Assembly (NCBI GenBank): GCA_024402335.1
Contig: JAKSTZ010000002.1
Coordinates: forward strand, 1 to 64,000
Direction: 5' to 3'
DNA length: 64,000 bases
Origin: Bacteroidales bacterium
GTDB taxonomy: Bacteria; Bacteroidota; Bacteroidia; Bacteroidales; UBA1715
Shown: piece by piece, positions 1-7,526 of the stretch
How positions within the stretch are numbered: position 1 is the first letter of the stretch
Layout of the letters: each line of letters opens with the position of its first letter
Made by a program: the position numbers and the translations under genes
Notes under the pieces: model-generated
Seen by the model: the letters and a program-made list of their open reading frames with translations, nothing else
Databases searched by the model: none
Told to the model about the DNA's origin: nothing

Positions 1-1
1 G

Positions 2-340
2 TCTGCAGAAGAATACAAAGCTCGCCGTGATTATATTATTCCTGCTTTGAATGAAATAAAAGGTGTGCATACGCCTATGCCTGATGGTGCTTTTTATTCT
101 ATGGTTGAATTGCCTGTAGATGATGTTGATAAATTCAGTCGTTGGTTGCTTGAAGAGTTTGAATATGAGGGCGCTACGGTTATGCTTGCACCAGGTACAG
201 GTTTCTATACTGGTAAAAAAATGGGTATTCGTCAAGCTCGTATTGCTTATATACTTGAAATGGACAAACTGAAAAAAGCAGTTGTCTGCTTGAAAAAAGC
301 ATTGAGTGTATATCCAGGTAGAACAGTAGATCAAGATTAG
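2..340 (+). CDS. Pyridoxal-phosphate aminotransferase, C-terminal fragment (aspartate aminotransferase type)
   Basis: Only the last 112 codons are in the window; the frame is open from base 2, so the gene begins upstream of the window. The fragment is the small C-terminal domain of a fold-type I class I/II aminotransferase, which moves an amino group between an amino acid and a 2-oxo acid. It carries PDGAFY and the IRQARIAY segment, whose arginine binds the substrate alpha-carboxylate in aspartate aminotransferases. The catalytic lysine lies outside the window. The lipid kinase gene follows after 4 bases, so the two are probably cotranscribed. The family is clear; the exact substrate is inferred. 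Confidence 0.85.
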   Translation, partial: SAEEYKARRDYIIPALNEIKGVHTPMPDGAFYSMVELPVDDVDKFSRWLLEEFEYEGATVMLAPGTGFYTGKKMGIRQARIAYILEMDKLKKAVVCLKKALSVYPGRTVDQD

Positions 341-344
341 AAAA

Positions 345-1334
345 ATGACGTCAGTTTTATTTATAATAAATCCACATTCTGGTAAAGTACGTAATAAGAA
401 GATAGAGGAGATTGCGCATGAAGAGCTTGATTCTTCTCTGTTTCAAGTAGATTTTATGTACACCCGTTATGCTGGACATGCGTTGGAATTATCTCGTATT
501 GGCGTAGAAAAAGGCTATGATATTATTGTAGCAGTTGGTGGTGATGGAACTATTCATGAGGTTTCGCAATCGCTTATTCATTCTAAGTCTGCTTTATCTG
601 TGATTCCAATGGGATCGGGCAATGGTTTTGCTCGTTTCTTCGGTATTCCGTCTTCTGTAAGAAAAGCTATACAAGTTATAGCAAAAGGTGAAAAAAAGGT
701 AATAGATACAGTTTTATGTAATAATGAATATTTCGTAAATGTTGCTGGTTTCGGCTTTGATGCGAAAATTGGTGATGTGTACGATAAAAGTTGCTCGGAA
801 GAACGTGGTGGTTTGAATTACGTAAAACTGATAGTTGAAGAATATTTGAATTATCCATTACAGAAATGTCGTTTTAAAATAGATGGGGAAGAGGTGGAGA
901 AGACATTCTTTATTGCGAGTGTATGCAATTCTAATCAATATGGATTGAATGCTGTTATTGCCCCTGAAGCAGATATTACTGATGGAAAATTTGAATTAGT
1001 ATTGGTAAAGGAAATGCCTGTTTTTGATGTAATTCCTATTACATTTCGTTTGTTCGTTAATCAGTTTAATAATTCTCGTCATGTGGAAACGCTTCATTTA
1101 GAAGAGTTTACCATTGTGAATACAGTGCCTCGCTTACTTCATTTGGATGGAGAACCGCGAATGATGGCAAATGACATTACTTTCACAATTCAGAAACAAT
1201 CGTTGAATTGTATTGTGCCAAAGCAAAAAAAGTCTATAAAGAGTATAACAAAGGATATTGATGAAGAAATTCTTGATATTGCACAGAAAGTCAAGGATAA
1301 TCACAAAAAAGTAATAGATAAATTGATGAAATAA
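345..1334 (+). CDS. YegS/DagK-family lipid kinase
   Basis: A 329-residue protein of the diacylglycerol kinase catalytic family, which phosphorylates diacylglycerol or related lipids with ATP at the inner membrane surface. The N-terminal NPHSGK segment, the nucleotide-binding GGDGT at residues 65-69 and GSGNGFAR near 90-97 are the family signatures. Length matches the YegS/BmrU group, with a two-lobed kinase fold and a C-terminal beta-rich domain ending in LHLDGEP. The last 50 residues are lysine-rich, which may help membrane association. The ATG lies 4 bases after the aminotransferase stop. Transcription should end at the strong hairpin that directly follows. The lipid substrate cannot be told from sequence. 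Confidence 0.9.
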   Translation: MTSVLFIINPHSGKVRNKKIEEIAHEELDSSLFQVDFMYTRYAGHALELSRIGVEKGYDIIVAVGGDGTIHEVSQSLIHSKSALSVIPMGSGNGFARFFGIPSSVRKAIQVIAKGEKKVIDTVLCNNEYFVNVAGFGFDAKIGDVYDKSCSEERGGLNYVKLIVEEYLNYPLQKCRFKIDGEEVEKTFFIASVCNSNQYGLNAVIAPEADITDGKFELVLVKEMPVFDVIPITFRLFVNQFNNSRHVETLHLEEFTIVNTVPRLLHLDGEPRMMANDITFTIQKQSLNCIVPKQKKSIKSITKDIDEEILDIAQKVKDNHKKVIDKLMK

Positions 1335-1365
1335 AAAAAAGCGGTTCGTTTGAACCGCTTTTTTT
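1334..1365. terminator. Bidirectional intrinsic terminator
   Basis: An A-run, a 7-bp stem GCGGTTC/GAACCGC with a 4-base GTTT loop, then a T-run. It sits between the convergent lipid kinase and leucine-rich-repeat genes, so it can stop both. The same 31-bp unit recurs exactly at 4131-4161. Confidence 0.9.
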
Positions 1366-1380
1366 ATAGTTGTTTTTTGT

Positions 1381-4050
1381 TTATTCTGCTACTATTATTT
1401 TGTTCGTTTTATTACCAACAACAACTATATAGCTTGCATATTTTTCAACAGGGATAGAATATGATGTGTTACCATTTGCTCTATATTGTAATTTTCCGTC
1501 AGCTGTATAAATACTAACAGGCAGATTTTCGCAGTTTTGAATAAAAATAGTCTTGTCTTTACTATAAACAATTGCATTGTTCTTCAAAGAGTTAATAGCT
1601 AGATTATTTTCCAATTCTGCAATGTTACTGATTGCTAAGCTGAAAGGACCGCTTTCTGCTTTTAGTGGATCGTTGGCGTCAACAACTTCTGGTAGGACTA
1701 TACCAACATAGTACGATAGTGTTCCTTCTACAGGTTGCAAATCAGTATAGGTCCATGATGATGCAGTTACTTTGTCTATTTCTTCCACGGTGTCAGTTGT
1801 TACTCTAAAGATAGAGTAAGTAGAAAATTCAACACCTTCGTAGCCGTCCCATGAAAGATTGACTTCGCCTCCGATACCAACATTTTTCTGTAGGTGTATA
1901 GTTTTGTGATGGTTGCTTAATTCTGATTCAAAGCCACAAGCGTCAGTTACCGTTAGTTTATATCTATATGATTTTTGTAGGCTATTTGCTGATTCATCTA
2001 CATAAATGCTTGTTTCGTTATATGAAACTGTGTCTATAGCTTCATATTGGTCTTTTATGGCAGTTTCACGATAAATTGTATAGAAGTCTAAGACATCGGA
2101 AGGCTCTTTTTTCCAAACAATTAAGTTTGCAGGAGCAGCTTCCTGGCTTACGGTTACTAAACTGATTTCTGGCTCAAGTTCCCATAACTCTTTTCTTGGT
2201 AGATATAAAGTGTCTTGTAGCAATATACCAAGTGCATCTGTAATGCTAATGCTATGTGTGCCGTATGCTATATTTTTTAATGTGTTTTCTGTACTGCCAT
2301 CTTCCCATACAATTGAATAGGGAGGAAGTCCTCCGTGTATTTCAATTGTGATTGCCCCATCTGCTGATTCACAATTAGGAAGTTCATATGATGGTTCTAT
2401 ATAGAATATTTCGGCAAAAATTGCTTCAAGAATAAGTGTATCTTCTGTTAACGTAATAAAACGAGGGTTGTCGGTGTTTCCGTCACTCCAACCAGTAAAT
2501 AGGTAACCATCGTATGCGGTTGCAGTAATAGAAAATTCTGAACAAAAACTTCCGTCTTTTTCAATATATCCACGCTCTTCATCACAAATAGCACGAAAAA
2601 CAGAATTGCATTCAATGTAATTTGTGAATTCTTTCCAATATTCTTGTGATGTGTACGATTCTAAAGAACCGCATGGAATATAGACGGGTATTTCTTTATT
2701 GACAGAATAAAATGCGTCACTTGTTAGATTTATAGGATTTTCATTTAGGATAGTGATTTCTTCTAAACTATATGTGTTTTCTAAAATAGCACTACCAATA
2801 GTTGTAACGGTCTTTGGTAATGTGAATTTCTTTAATTGGCATTGCGAGAAGGCATTGTTGCCGATTTCTGTTACAGTTTCTGGTATATGTATTTGTTGTA
2901 AGTTTGCACAATCGGAAAATGCTTCATTCCCAATTGTTGTTAATCCATTTGGTAATAGAATTGTTTGTAATGATGTACATGAACGGAATGCATCGGCTTC
3001 AATTTCTTTGATTGTATTAGGTAATGTTATATTAGAAAGACTTTCGCAGTATAAAAATGCTTCTTGTGGTATTATTTCTACACCTTCTGGTATATCTATA
3101 GATTGTAGTTGTGTACAATTTGTGAATGCATTATTGCCAATTTCAGTAATGTTTTTTGATAATGAAATTGAAACAAGTTTAGTACAACCTAAAAAAGTTT
3201 CTTTGTTTATTTCGGTGACTCCATCTGGAATAATAATATTAGAAATAGCTGTATATCCAAATGCTTTTTCTCCGATATCTGTGATGGAACTTGGAATATT
3301 TATGTCTGATAAAACTGTACAATAAGCGAAACTGTTTGAACCAATTTCCAAAAGGCTTTCAGGTAAAATTACTTCCTTTAAATTACTACATAAAGAGAAA
3401 GCTTCTTTATCAATAAATTTTACTCCTTCAGGAATATTTATAGATGTAAGACTAGTACATTGATAACAAAAATATTCAGGTATTGTTTTTAATGATTTAC
3501 AATTAAGAGTAATACTTGAAAGTTTGCTACATCCCCAAAAAATAGAAGTAGCTATATTTGTTACATTTTCAGGAATTACAATAGATTTCAGTGATGAACA
3601 TTCGTTAAATGTACGTGATTCTAATCTTTGTAAGCCGTCCGGTAGAGTTATAGAATTCAATCGACTACAGTCGCTGAATGCTTCGGAACCTATAGAAATT
3701 ACTGAAGATGGTATTGTTATGGTTTGTAATTTTGAACAGCCTTGAAAAGCATTACTGTTGATTTTTGTGATAGTTTCTGGAAGTGTTACACTTGTAAGTC
3801 TAGTGCATTGTAAAAATGCATTTGTCGCGATTTCTGTTACAGTATATTCTTCGTCTTCATATACTATAATTGATGGTACAACAACATCTTCAGAATATGA
3901 ATTAAAATTATAATCTCTAAATGTTACAGATGCTGTTTTGGCTTCCTCGTTGATGCTATAAAAAATATTATCTATTTCGATGTCTGTGGCAAATGCTGCA
4001 ATACCAATAAACAACACGAGTGGGAGAGTAAACAATCGTTTCATAATCAT
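1381..4050 (-). CDS. BspA-type leucine-rich-repeat surface protein with SprB repeat and T9SS sorting domain
   Basis: An 889-residue secreted protein. The order is a signal peptide (residues 1-22), a short N-terminal beta region, about 15 leucine-rich repeats of the BspA/LRR_5 type (roughly 70-450; each has an AFxxC-like turn followed by L..I.LP), a small beta domain resembling InlB B-repeats, a SprB-type repeat containing GGLPPYSIVW, fibronectin-like modules, and a C-terminal ~75-residue domain ending KTNKIIVAE that looks like a type IX secretion type A sorting signal. In related bacteria such proteins are exported by T9SS and anchored at the surface, where BspA repeats bind host or matrix proteins; that role is inferred here. 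Two in-frame ATGs (4050 and 4044) could start it. A -7-like TACATTTG lies on the minus strand at 4065-4072. Confidence 0.88.
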   Translation of the reverse strand: MIMKRLFTLPLVLFIGIAAFATDIEIDNIFYSINEEAKTASVTFRDYNFNSYSEDVVVPSIIVYEDEEYTVTEIATNAFLQCTRLTSVTLPETITKINSNAFQGCSKLQTITIPSSVISIGSEAFSDCSRLNSITLPDGLQRLESRTFNECSSLKSIVIPENVTNIATSIFWGCSKLSSITLNCKSLKTIPEYFCYQCTSLTSINIPEGVKFIDKEAFSLCSNLKEVILPESLLEIGSNSFAYCTVLSDINIPSSITDIGEKAFGYTAISNIIIPDGVTEINKETFLGCTKLVSISLSKNITEIGNNAFTNCTQLQSIDIPEGVEIIPQEAFLYCESLSNITLPNTIKEIEADAFRSCTSLQTILLPNGLTTIGNEAFSDCANLQQIHIPETVTEIGNNAFSQCQLKKFTLPKTVTTIGSAILENTYSLEEITILNENPINLTSDAFYSVNKEIPVYIPCGSLESYTSQEYWKEFTNYIECNSVFRAICDEERGYIEKDGSFCSEFSITATAYDGYLFTGWSDGNTDNPRFITLTEDTLILEAIFAEIFYIEPSYELPNCESADGAITIEIHGGLPPYSIVWEDGSTENTLKNIAYGTHSISITDALGILLQDTLYLPRKELWELEPEISLVTVSQEAAPANLIVWKKEPSDVLDFYTIYRETAIKDQYEAIDTVSYNETSIYVDESANSLQKSYRYKLTVTDACGFESELSNHHKTIHLQKNVGIGGEVNLSWDGYEGVEFSTYSIFRVTTDTVEEIDKVTASSWTYTDLQPVEGTLSYYVGIVLPEVVDANDPLKAESGPFSLAISNIAELENNLAINSLKNNAIVYSKDKTIFIQNCENLPVSIYTADGKLQYRANGNTSYSIPVEKYASYIVVVGNKTNKIIVAE

Positions 4051-4130
4051 TAGTTTTAATATGGCAAATGTAACAACAAAAGAAGGTTTTGTTTTATTGT
4101 TTTTGCACGAAACAATGAATAGTTATAAAC

Positions 4131-4161
4131 AAAAAAAGCGGTTCGTTTGAACCGCTTTTTT
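4131..4161. terminator. Intrinsic terminator, exact copy of the one at 1334
   Basis: Seven A, stem GCGGTTC/GAACCGC, loop GTTT, then six T. It lies just past the stop of the minus-strand FISUMP lipoprotein gene and upstream of the leucine-rich-repeat gene, so it ends the symporter-lipoprotein transcript. All 31 bases match the terminator at 1334-1364. Confidence 0.88.
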
Positions 4162-4182
4162 ATTTTAGTTTTGTTCTATAAA

Positions 4183-4983
4183 CTATTTTGTTCCACATGT
4201 TGCAGTTGAATCTACAGCTTCAGTAGCTCCTGAAACGCCATCGGCTTCTGTAGTAGGGCAAACTGCTTTTTGTTGTGCGTATGTGTTTGCTGCATCGTAT
4301 TTACGAACGCAACGTACGCTCAAACCTTTTGTTCTGCCAATATGGCTTTTTGTAATACCTACATATTTAGCTTTTTCGCTACCGATGTTTCTCATGTAAA
4401 CATACATAGCGTTAGCTTCGTTGTGGTCAGTGCTTGTCCACCATAAACCAAGATTACCTTCTTCGTAGAATTTACCTGTTTTTTCGCGGAAACCAGCAGC
4501 TTTTGCAGAGAAACTAGTGCTGTCCCAACCGATAGTTGTTGGCACTTGATCCCAACCTTCAGCATTTTCAACTGCAGCGTATGTTGCTGCTAATTGTAAC
4601 CATTCGTTTTCTGTTGGAACTGTCCAACCTTCTGGACAAAGTTTTTCTGTTTTTACAGCAGCATAGTTATACACCATTTCTGCATCTTCTGCATTGTTGT
4701 ATGTTGCACAAGCTGCATCGGCAGTGTTTGCCCATTGTTCATTGTCGGCAACAACAGCAATGTCTGTTCCGTCATTCAATTTTGTAGTTTTCAAGTTAGA
4801 TGTAAACCATTCGTTTTCACCAATCTTAACTACTTTATATGTGTTACCTTCAACGTCGGCAACAGTGTTTACAACATCGTCAGCAGAAGCTTGTGGACAA
4901 CGTGAATATGTTGCTTCTTGTTTTTCTTCGCTACAAGCAAAAAAGAATGCTAGGGAAGAAGCTATTAAAATTACTTTTTTCAT
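4183..4983 (-). CDS. FISUMP-domain lipoprotein
   Basis: A 266-residue protein with a lipoprotein signal peptide: MKK, a hydrophobic stretch, then the lipobox cysteine at residue 17 (FFFACSEE). Residues about 45-225 form a FISUMP domain (Fibrobacter succinogenes major paralogous domain): it opens with DVEGNTYKVVKIGENEWF, continues with LCPEGWTVPTENEW, and closes with GLSVRCVRK. The domain is found in many surface lipoproteins of Fibrobacter and Bacteroidota; its biochemical role is unknown. The C-terminal tail is alanine/threonine-rich with two cysteines. The start is 13 bases from the symporter stop on the same strand, so the two are probably cotranscribed. Confidence 0.85.
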   Translation of the reverse strand: MKKVILIASSLAFFFACSEEKQEATYSRCPQASADDVVNTVADVEGNTYKVVKIGENEWFTSNLKTTKLNDGTDIAVVADNEQWANTADAACATYNNAEDAEMVYNYAAVKTEKLCPEGWTVPTENEWLQLAATYAAVENAEGWDQVPTTIGWDSTSFSAKAAGFREKTGKFYEEGNLGLWWTSTDHNEANAMYVYMRNIGSEKAKYVGITKSHIGRTKGLSVRCVRKYDAANTYAQQKAVCPTTEADGVSGATEAVDSTATCGTK

Positions 4984-4996
4984 ACGTCATTATTTA

Positions 4997-6511
4997 TTAT
5001 TCAGCAGCTTCTGCAGTTTTAGCAGCAGATCTTCTGTGTAATTCTTCTTGAATTTCTTGAACTTTTGCTTTTGACAATGGGTATTTCAAAATCAATACGA
5101 TAGTTAAGAACATTGCCACTGTAGGGATGATAGCGTACATTTCACGTACTAAATCCAATTTTTCAACTGAAATGATAGGGTTTGCACCATCGATACCTGC
5201 CAAAATAAGTACATAACCAGCGATGATAGATACTAAAGCAATTGCTAATTTGATTAGGAAACCAGAAACTGCAGTAAACATACCTTCACGACGGCTTCCG
5301 TGTTCATATTCATCGTAGTCGCAAATATCTGCTGTGAAAGCACCAATCAACGGCCAGCACATTGCCAATCCCATGTTGATGATTACTGGTGGGAATACAG
5401 CCAAGAATGGAGCAGAAGGAGTGAATAAGAACCAACTTGTTACATAACCGATGATTGCAATTGACGAACCGATAATTAATAATGTACGTTTGTCGAAGTA
5501 TTTTGCAATACGGTTTACGATTACAACCATAAGAATTTGTGTTGCTGGTTGAAGAATTGCAGTGTAAACACCGATGTGACCAGCTAATTCTTTATGTGTT
5601 ACAAATGATTCTTCAAAAGAGAATGTGAAAGGATGTCTCCAAGTCCAGTTAAATATGTTGTGCATACCGTCAGAACATACATGGTACATTGAGATGTAAC
5701 CAAGTAATGGCAACATGAAGAACAATGCTACATATACGAAGAATAAAGCACCCATTAACAAAAGGAATGGTTTCGATTTGAATGTAACAACCAACGAAGG
5801 CCAGAATGGGTCTTTCTTTTGTGATTGTGTACGTTCCATATTCTTTTCTCTACAGAAAATTGCAGGAATCACACCGAAGATGATGATAAGAACACCAACG
5901 ATGATACCTAAATTTCTTGCACCGTCAACTTCGTCACCTGCACCTTTTAATAAGTCTGTTTGACAAAGTAGGTAAGCAGAACCAATAAGAATACCAATAA
6001 TATACGAGAATACAGATTTGTAGGTCTGCAGTTTCGTTCGTTCCGTGTAGTCTTCTTCAAGTTCAAGACCGAGTGCACCGTATGGCATTTGCCAAATAGC
6101 CATTACAATGTAAAATAACGATACAATTGCAATGAAATAAATTGTTTGGAAAGAACCTTGTGTACGAGGAGTGAACCAAATCGCAATAAAGGTTAATGCC
6201 AAAATAAATGCACCCACAAAAATCCAAGGACGACGGCGTCCCCATTTTGAACGGGTATTGTCACTTAAATTTCCGAAGAATGTGTCGGAAAAACCTTCAA
6301 TAAATTTTGACGCACTGGTAGCAATACTAATTACAAGTGGGCTGACACCCATACCAATTTGGAAAATGTTAAAACTTAATGAAGGGAATACGTTCATCGC
6401 AAGATTTTCTGCAAATCCTCCGCTGGCCCAAGCTAGTTTTTCGCCTCCAGAAGACATCGATTTCGATTCTTTCTCTGAAGTACTTGGGACTTGATTTTCT
6501 GTATTATTCAT
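4997..6511 (-). CDS. GPH-family sugar:cation symporter (MFS)
   Basis: A 504-residue inner-membrane transporter with about 12 hydrophobic segments. The N-terminal GFAENLAMN and the motif GNLSDNTRSKWGRRRPW between helices 2 and 3 are typical of the glycoside-pentoside-hexuronide:cation symporter branch of the major facilitator superfamily, which imports sugars or glycosides with Na+ or H+. The first 25 residues are polar and disordered. The substrate is not predictable, and no glycosidase gene is nearby. A -7-like TACATTTG lies at 6548-6555 on the minus strand. The gene starts a transcript that also carries the FISUMP lipoprotein. Confidence 0.85.
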   Translation of the reverse strand: MNNTENQVPSTSEKESKSMSSGGEKLAWASGGFAENLAMNVFPSLSFNIFQIGMGVSPLVISIATSASKFIEGFSDTFFGNLSDNTRSKWGRRRPWIFVGAFILALTFIAIWFTPRTQGSFQTIYFIAIVSLFYIVMAIWQMPYGALGLELEEDYTERTKLQTYKSVFSYIIGILIGSAYLLCQTDLLKGAGDEVDGARNLGIIVGVLIIIFGVIPAIFCREKNMERTQSQKKDPFWPSLVVTFKSKPFLLLMGALFFVYVALFFMLPLLGYISMYHVCSDGMHNIFNWTWRHPFTFSFEESFVTHKELAGHIGVYTAILQPATQILMVVIVNRIAKYFDKRTLLIIGSSIAIIGYVTSWFLFTPSAPFLAVFPPVIINMGLAMCWPLIGAFTADICDYDEYEHGSRREGMFTAVSGFLIKLAIALVSIIAGYVLILAGIDGANPIISVEKLDLVREMYAIIPTVAMFLTIVLILKYPLSKAKVQEIQEELHRRSAAKTAEAAE

Positions 6512-6611
6512 AAAATGAGAAAAATAAATTTATTTCTTTAATTGGTGCAAATGTAAGAAAAAATACAGTTTGAAATGATAATTAAGATGCTTTTTATGAA
6601 CTATTGTTAAC

Positions 6612-6646
6612 AAAAAAGAGCAGAAGTGATTTCTGCTCTTTTTTTT
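6612..6646. terminator. Intrinsic terminator after cysE
   Basis: Stem AGAGCAGAA/TTCTGCTCT with a 5-base loop, flanked by A- and T-runs. It overlaps the cysE stop codon at 6645-6647 and separates the rnr-cysE transcript from the symporter gene. Confidence 0.85.
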
Positions 6647-7526
6647 AATTTTTTTGTTGTGTGTACAATACTTTTGAATTTGGCTCGACGTCGTGGGTAA
6701 CCCATACGTTTGCTCCAATAATAGAATCTTTTCCGATGGTGATTCTACCTAATAAAGTGGCATTGGAGTAAATCACAACGTTGTCTTCAACGATAGGGTG
6801 ACGTGGTATTCCTTTAATTGGATTTCCGTTTTCGTCTAATGGGAAGTTTTTCGCTCCTAAAGTAACACCTTGATATAATTGTACGTGATTGCCTATTATA
6901 CATGTCGCACCAATTACAACACCGGTACCGTGGTCTATTGTAAAGTATTCTCCGATTTGTGCAGCAGGGTGTATGTCGATTCCTGTTGCTGAATGCGCCA
7001 TTTCTGTTATGATTCTTGGAATTAATGGTACATCTAACAATAATAATTCGTGTGCTGTTCTGTAATGAAGCAATGTTTTTATTACCGGATAGCAAAAAAT
7101 GATTTCACCGTATGATTTTGCTGCAGGATCGCCATTGTATGCCGCTTGTATGTCCATGGATAGCATGTGGCGGATGTGTGGCAATCTTTGTATGAATGCG
7201 ACTGCTGTTTTTTCTGCTTTTGAAAGCAGTTCTTCGCTTGATGCTTGGTTTCCGTCAAATACGTAACCACGGTAGATTTGCTGGCTTAACATAGAGAATA
7301 GTTTGTCTACGTTTACACCAGTGTAGAATTCTATGGTTTCGTTACTTACAACGTCTTTTCCGAAGTATCCGGGAAAGATAATTTCTTGTATGGTTTCAAC
7401 AATTTTTGCCAATGCGTTTACCGATGGCATAGGAACTGTTCCGTTCGACTTGTGAAAAACAAGATTATACGATTCTGGAGATGAAAGTTCGCTAATTGTT
7501 TGAAGTATTTGTTTTTTGTTGTCCAT
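6645..7526 (-). CDS. cysE: Serine O-acetyltransferase
   Basis: A 293-residue enzyme that makes O-acetylserine from serine and acetyl-CoA, the first step of cysteine synthesis. The N-terminal half is the helical serine acetyltransferase domain (PAAKSYGEIIFCYP region). The C-terminal part is a left-handed parallel beta-helix with hexapeptide repeats: IDIHPAAQIG, DHGTGVVIG (active-site Asp-His) and GVTLGAK. The protein follows the long Bacteroidota form rather than the short plant-like form. Its ATG overlaps the rnr stop by one base (TAATG), which suggests translational coupling. No cysK is in the window. Confidence 0.93.
   Translation of the reverse strand: MDNKKQILQTISELSSPESYNLVFHKSNGTVPMPSVNALAKIVETIQEIIFPGYFGKDVVSNETIEFYTGVNVDKLFSMLSQQIYRGYVFDGNQASSEELLSKAEKTAVAFIQRLPHIRHMLSMDIQAAYNGDPAAKSYGEIIFCYPVIKTLLHYRTAHELLLLDVPLIPRIITEMAHSATGIDIHPAAQIGEYFTIDHGTGVVIGATCIIGNHVQLYQGVTLGAKNFPLDENGNPIKGIPRHPIVEDNVVIYSNATLLGRITIGKDSIIGANVWVTHDVEPNSKVLYTQQKN

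Noticed and set aside
2753..3325. 190-codon open frame opposite the leucine-rich-repeat gene
   Set aside because: It runs antisense through the repeats, where the periodic codons keep the opposite strand open; the product has no plausible domain.
1381..4050. Tandem repeat array or CRISPR in the leucine-rich-repeat gene
   Set aside because: The repeats are coding units of variable sequence without uniform spacers.
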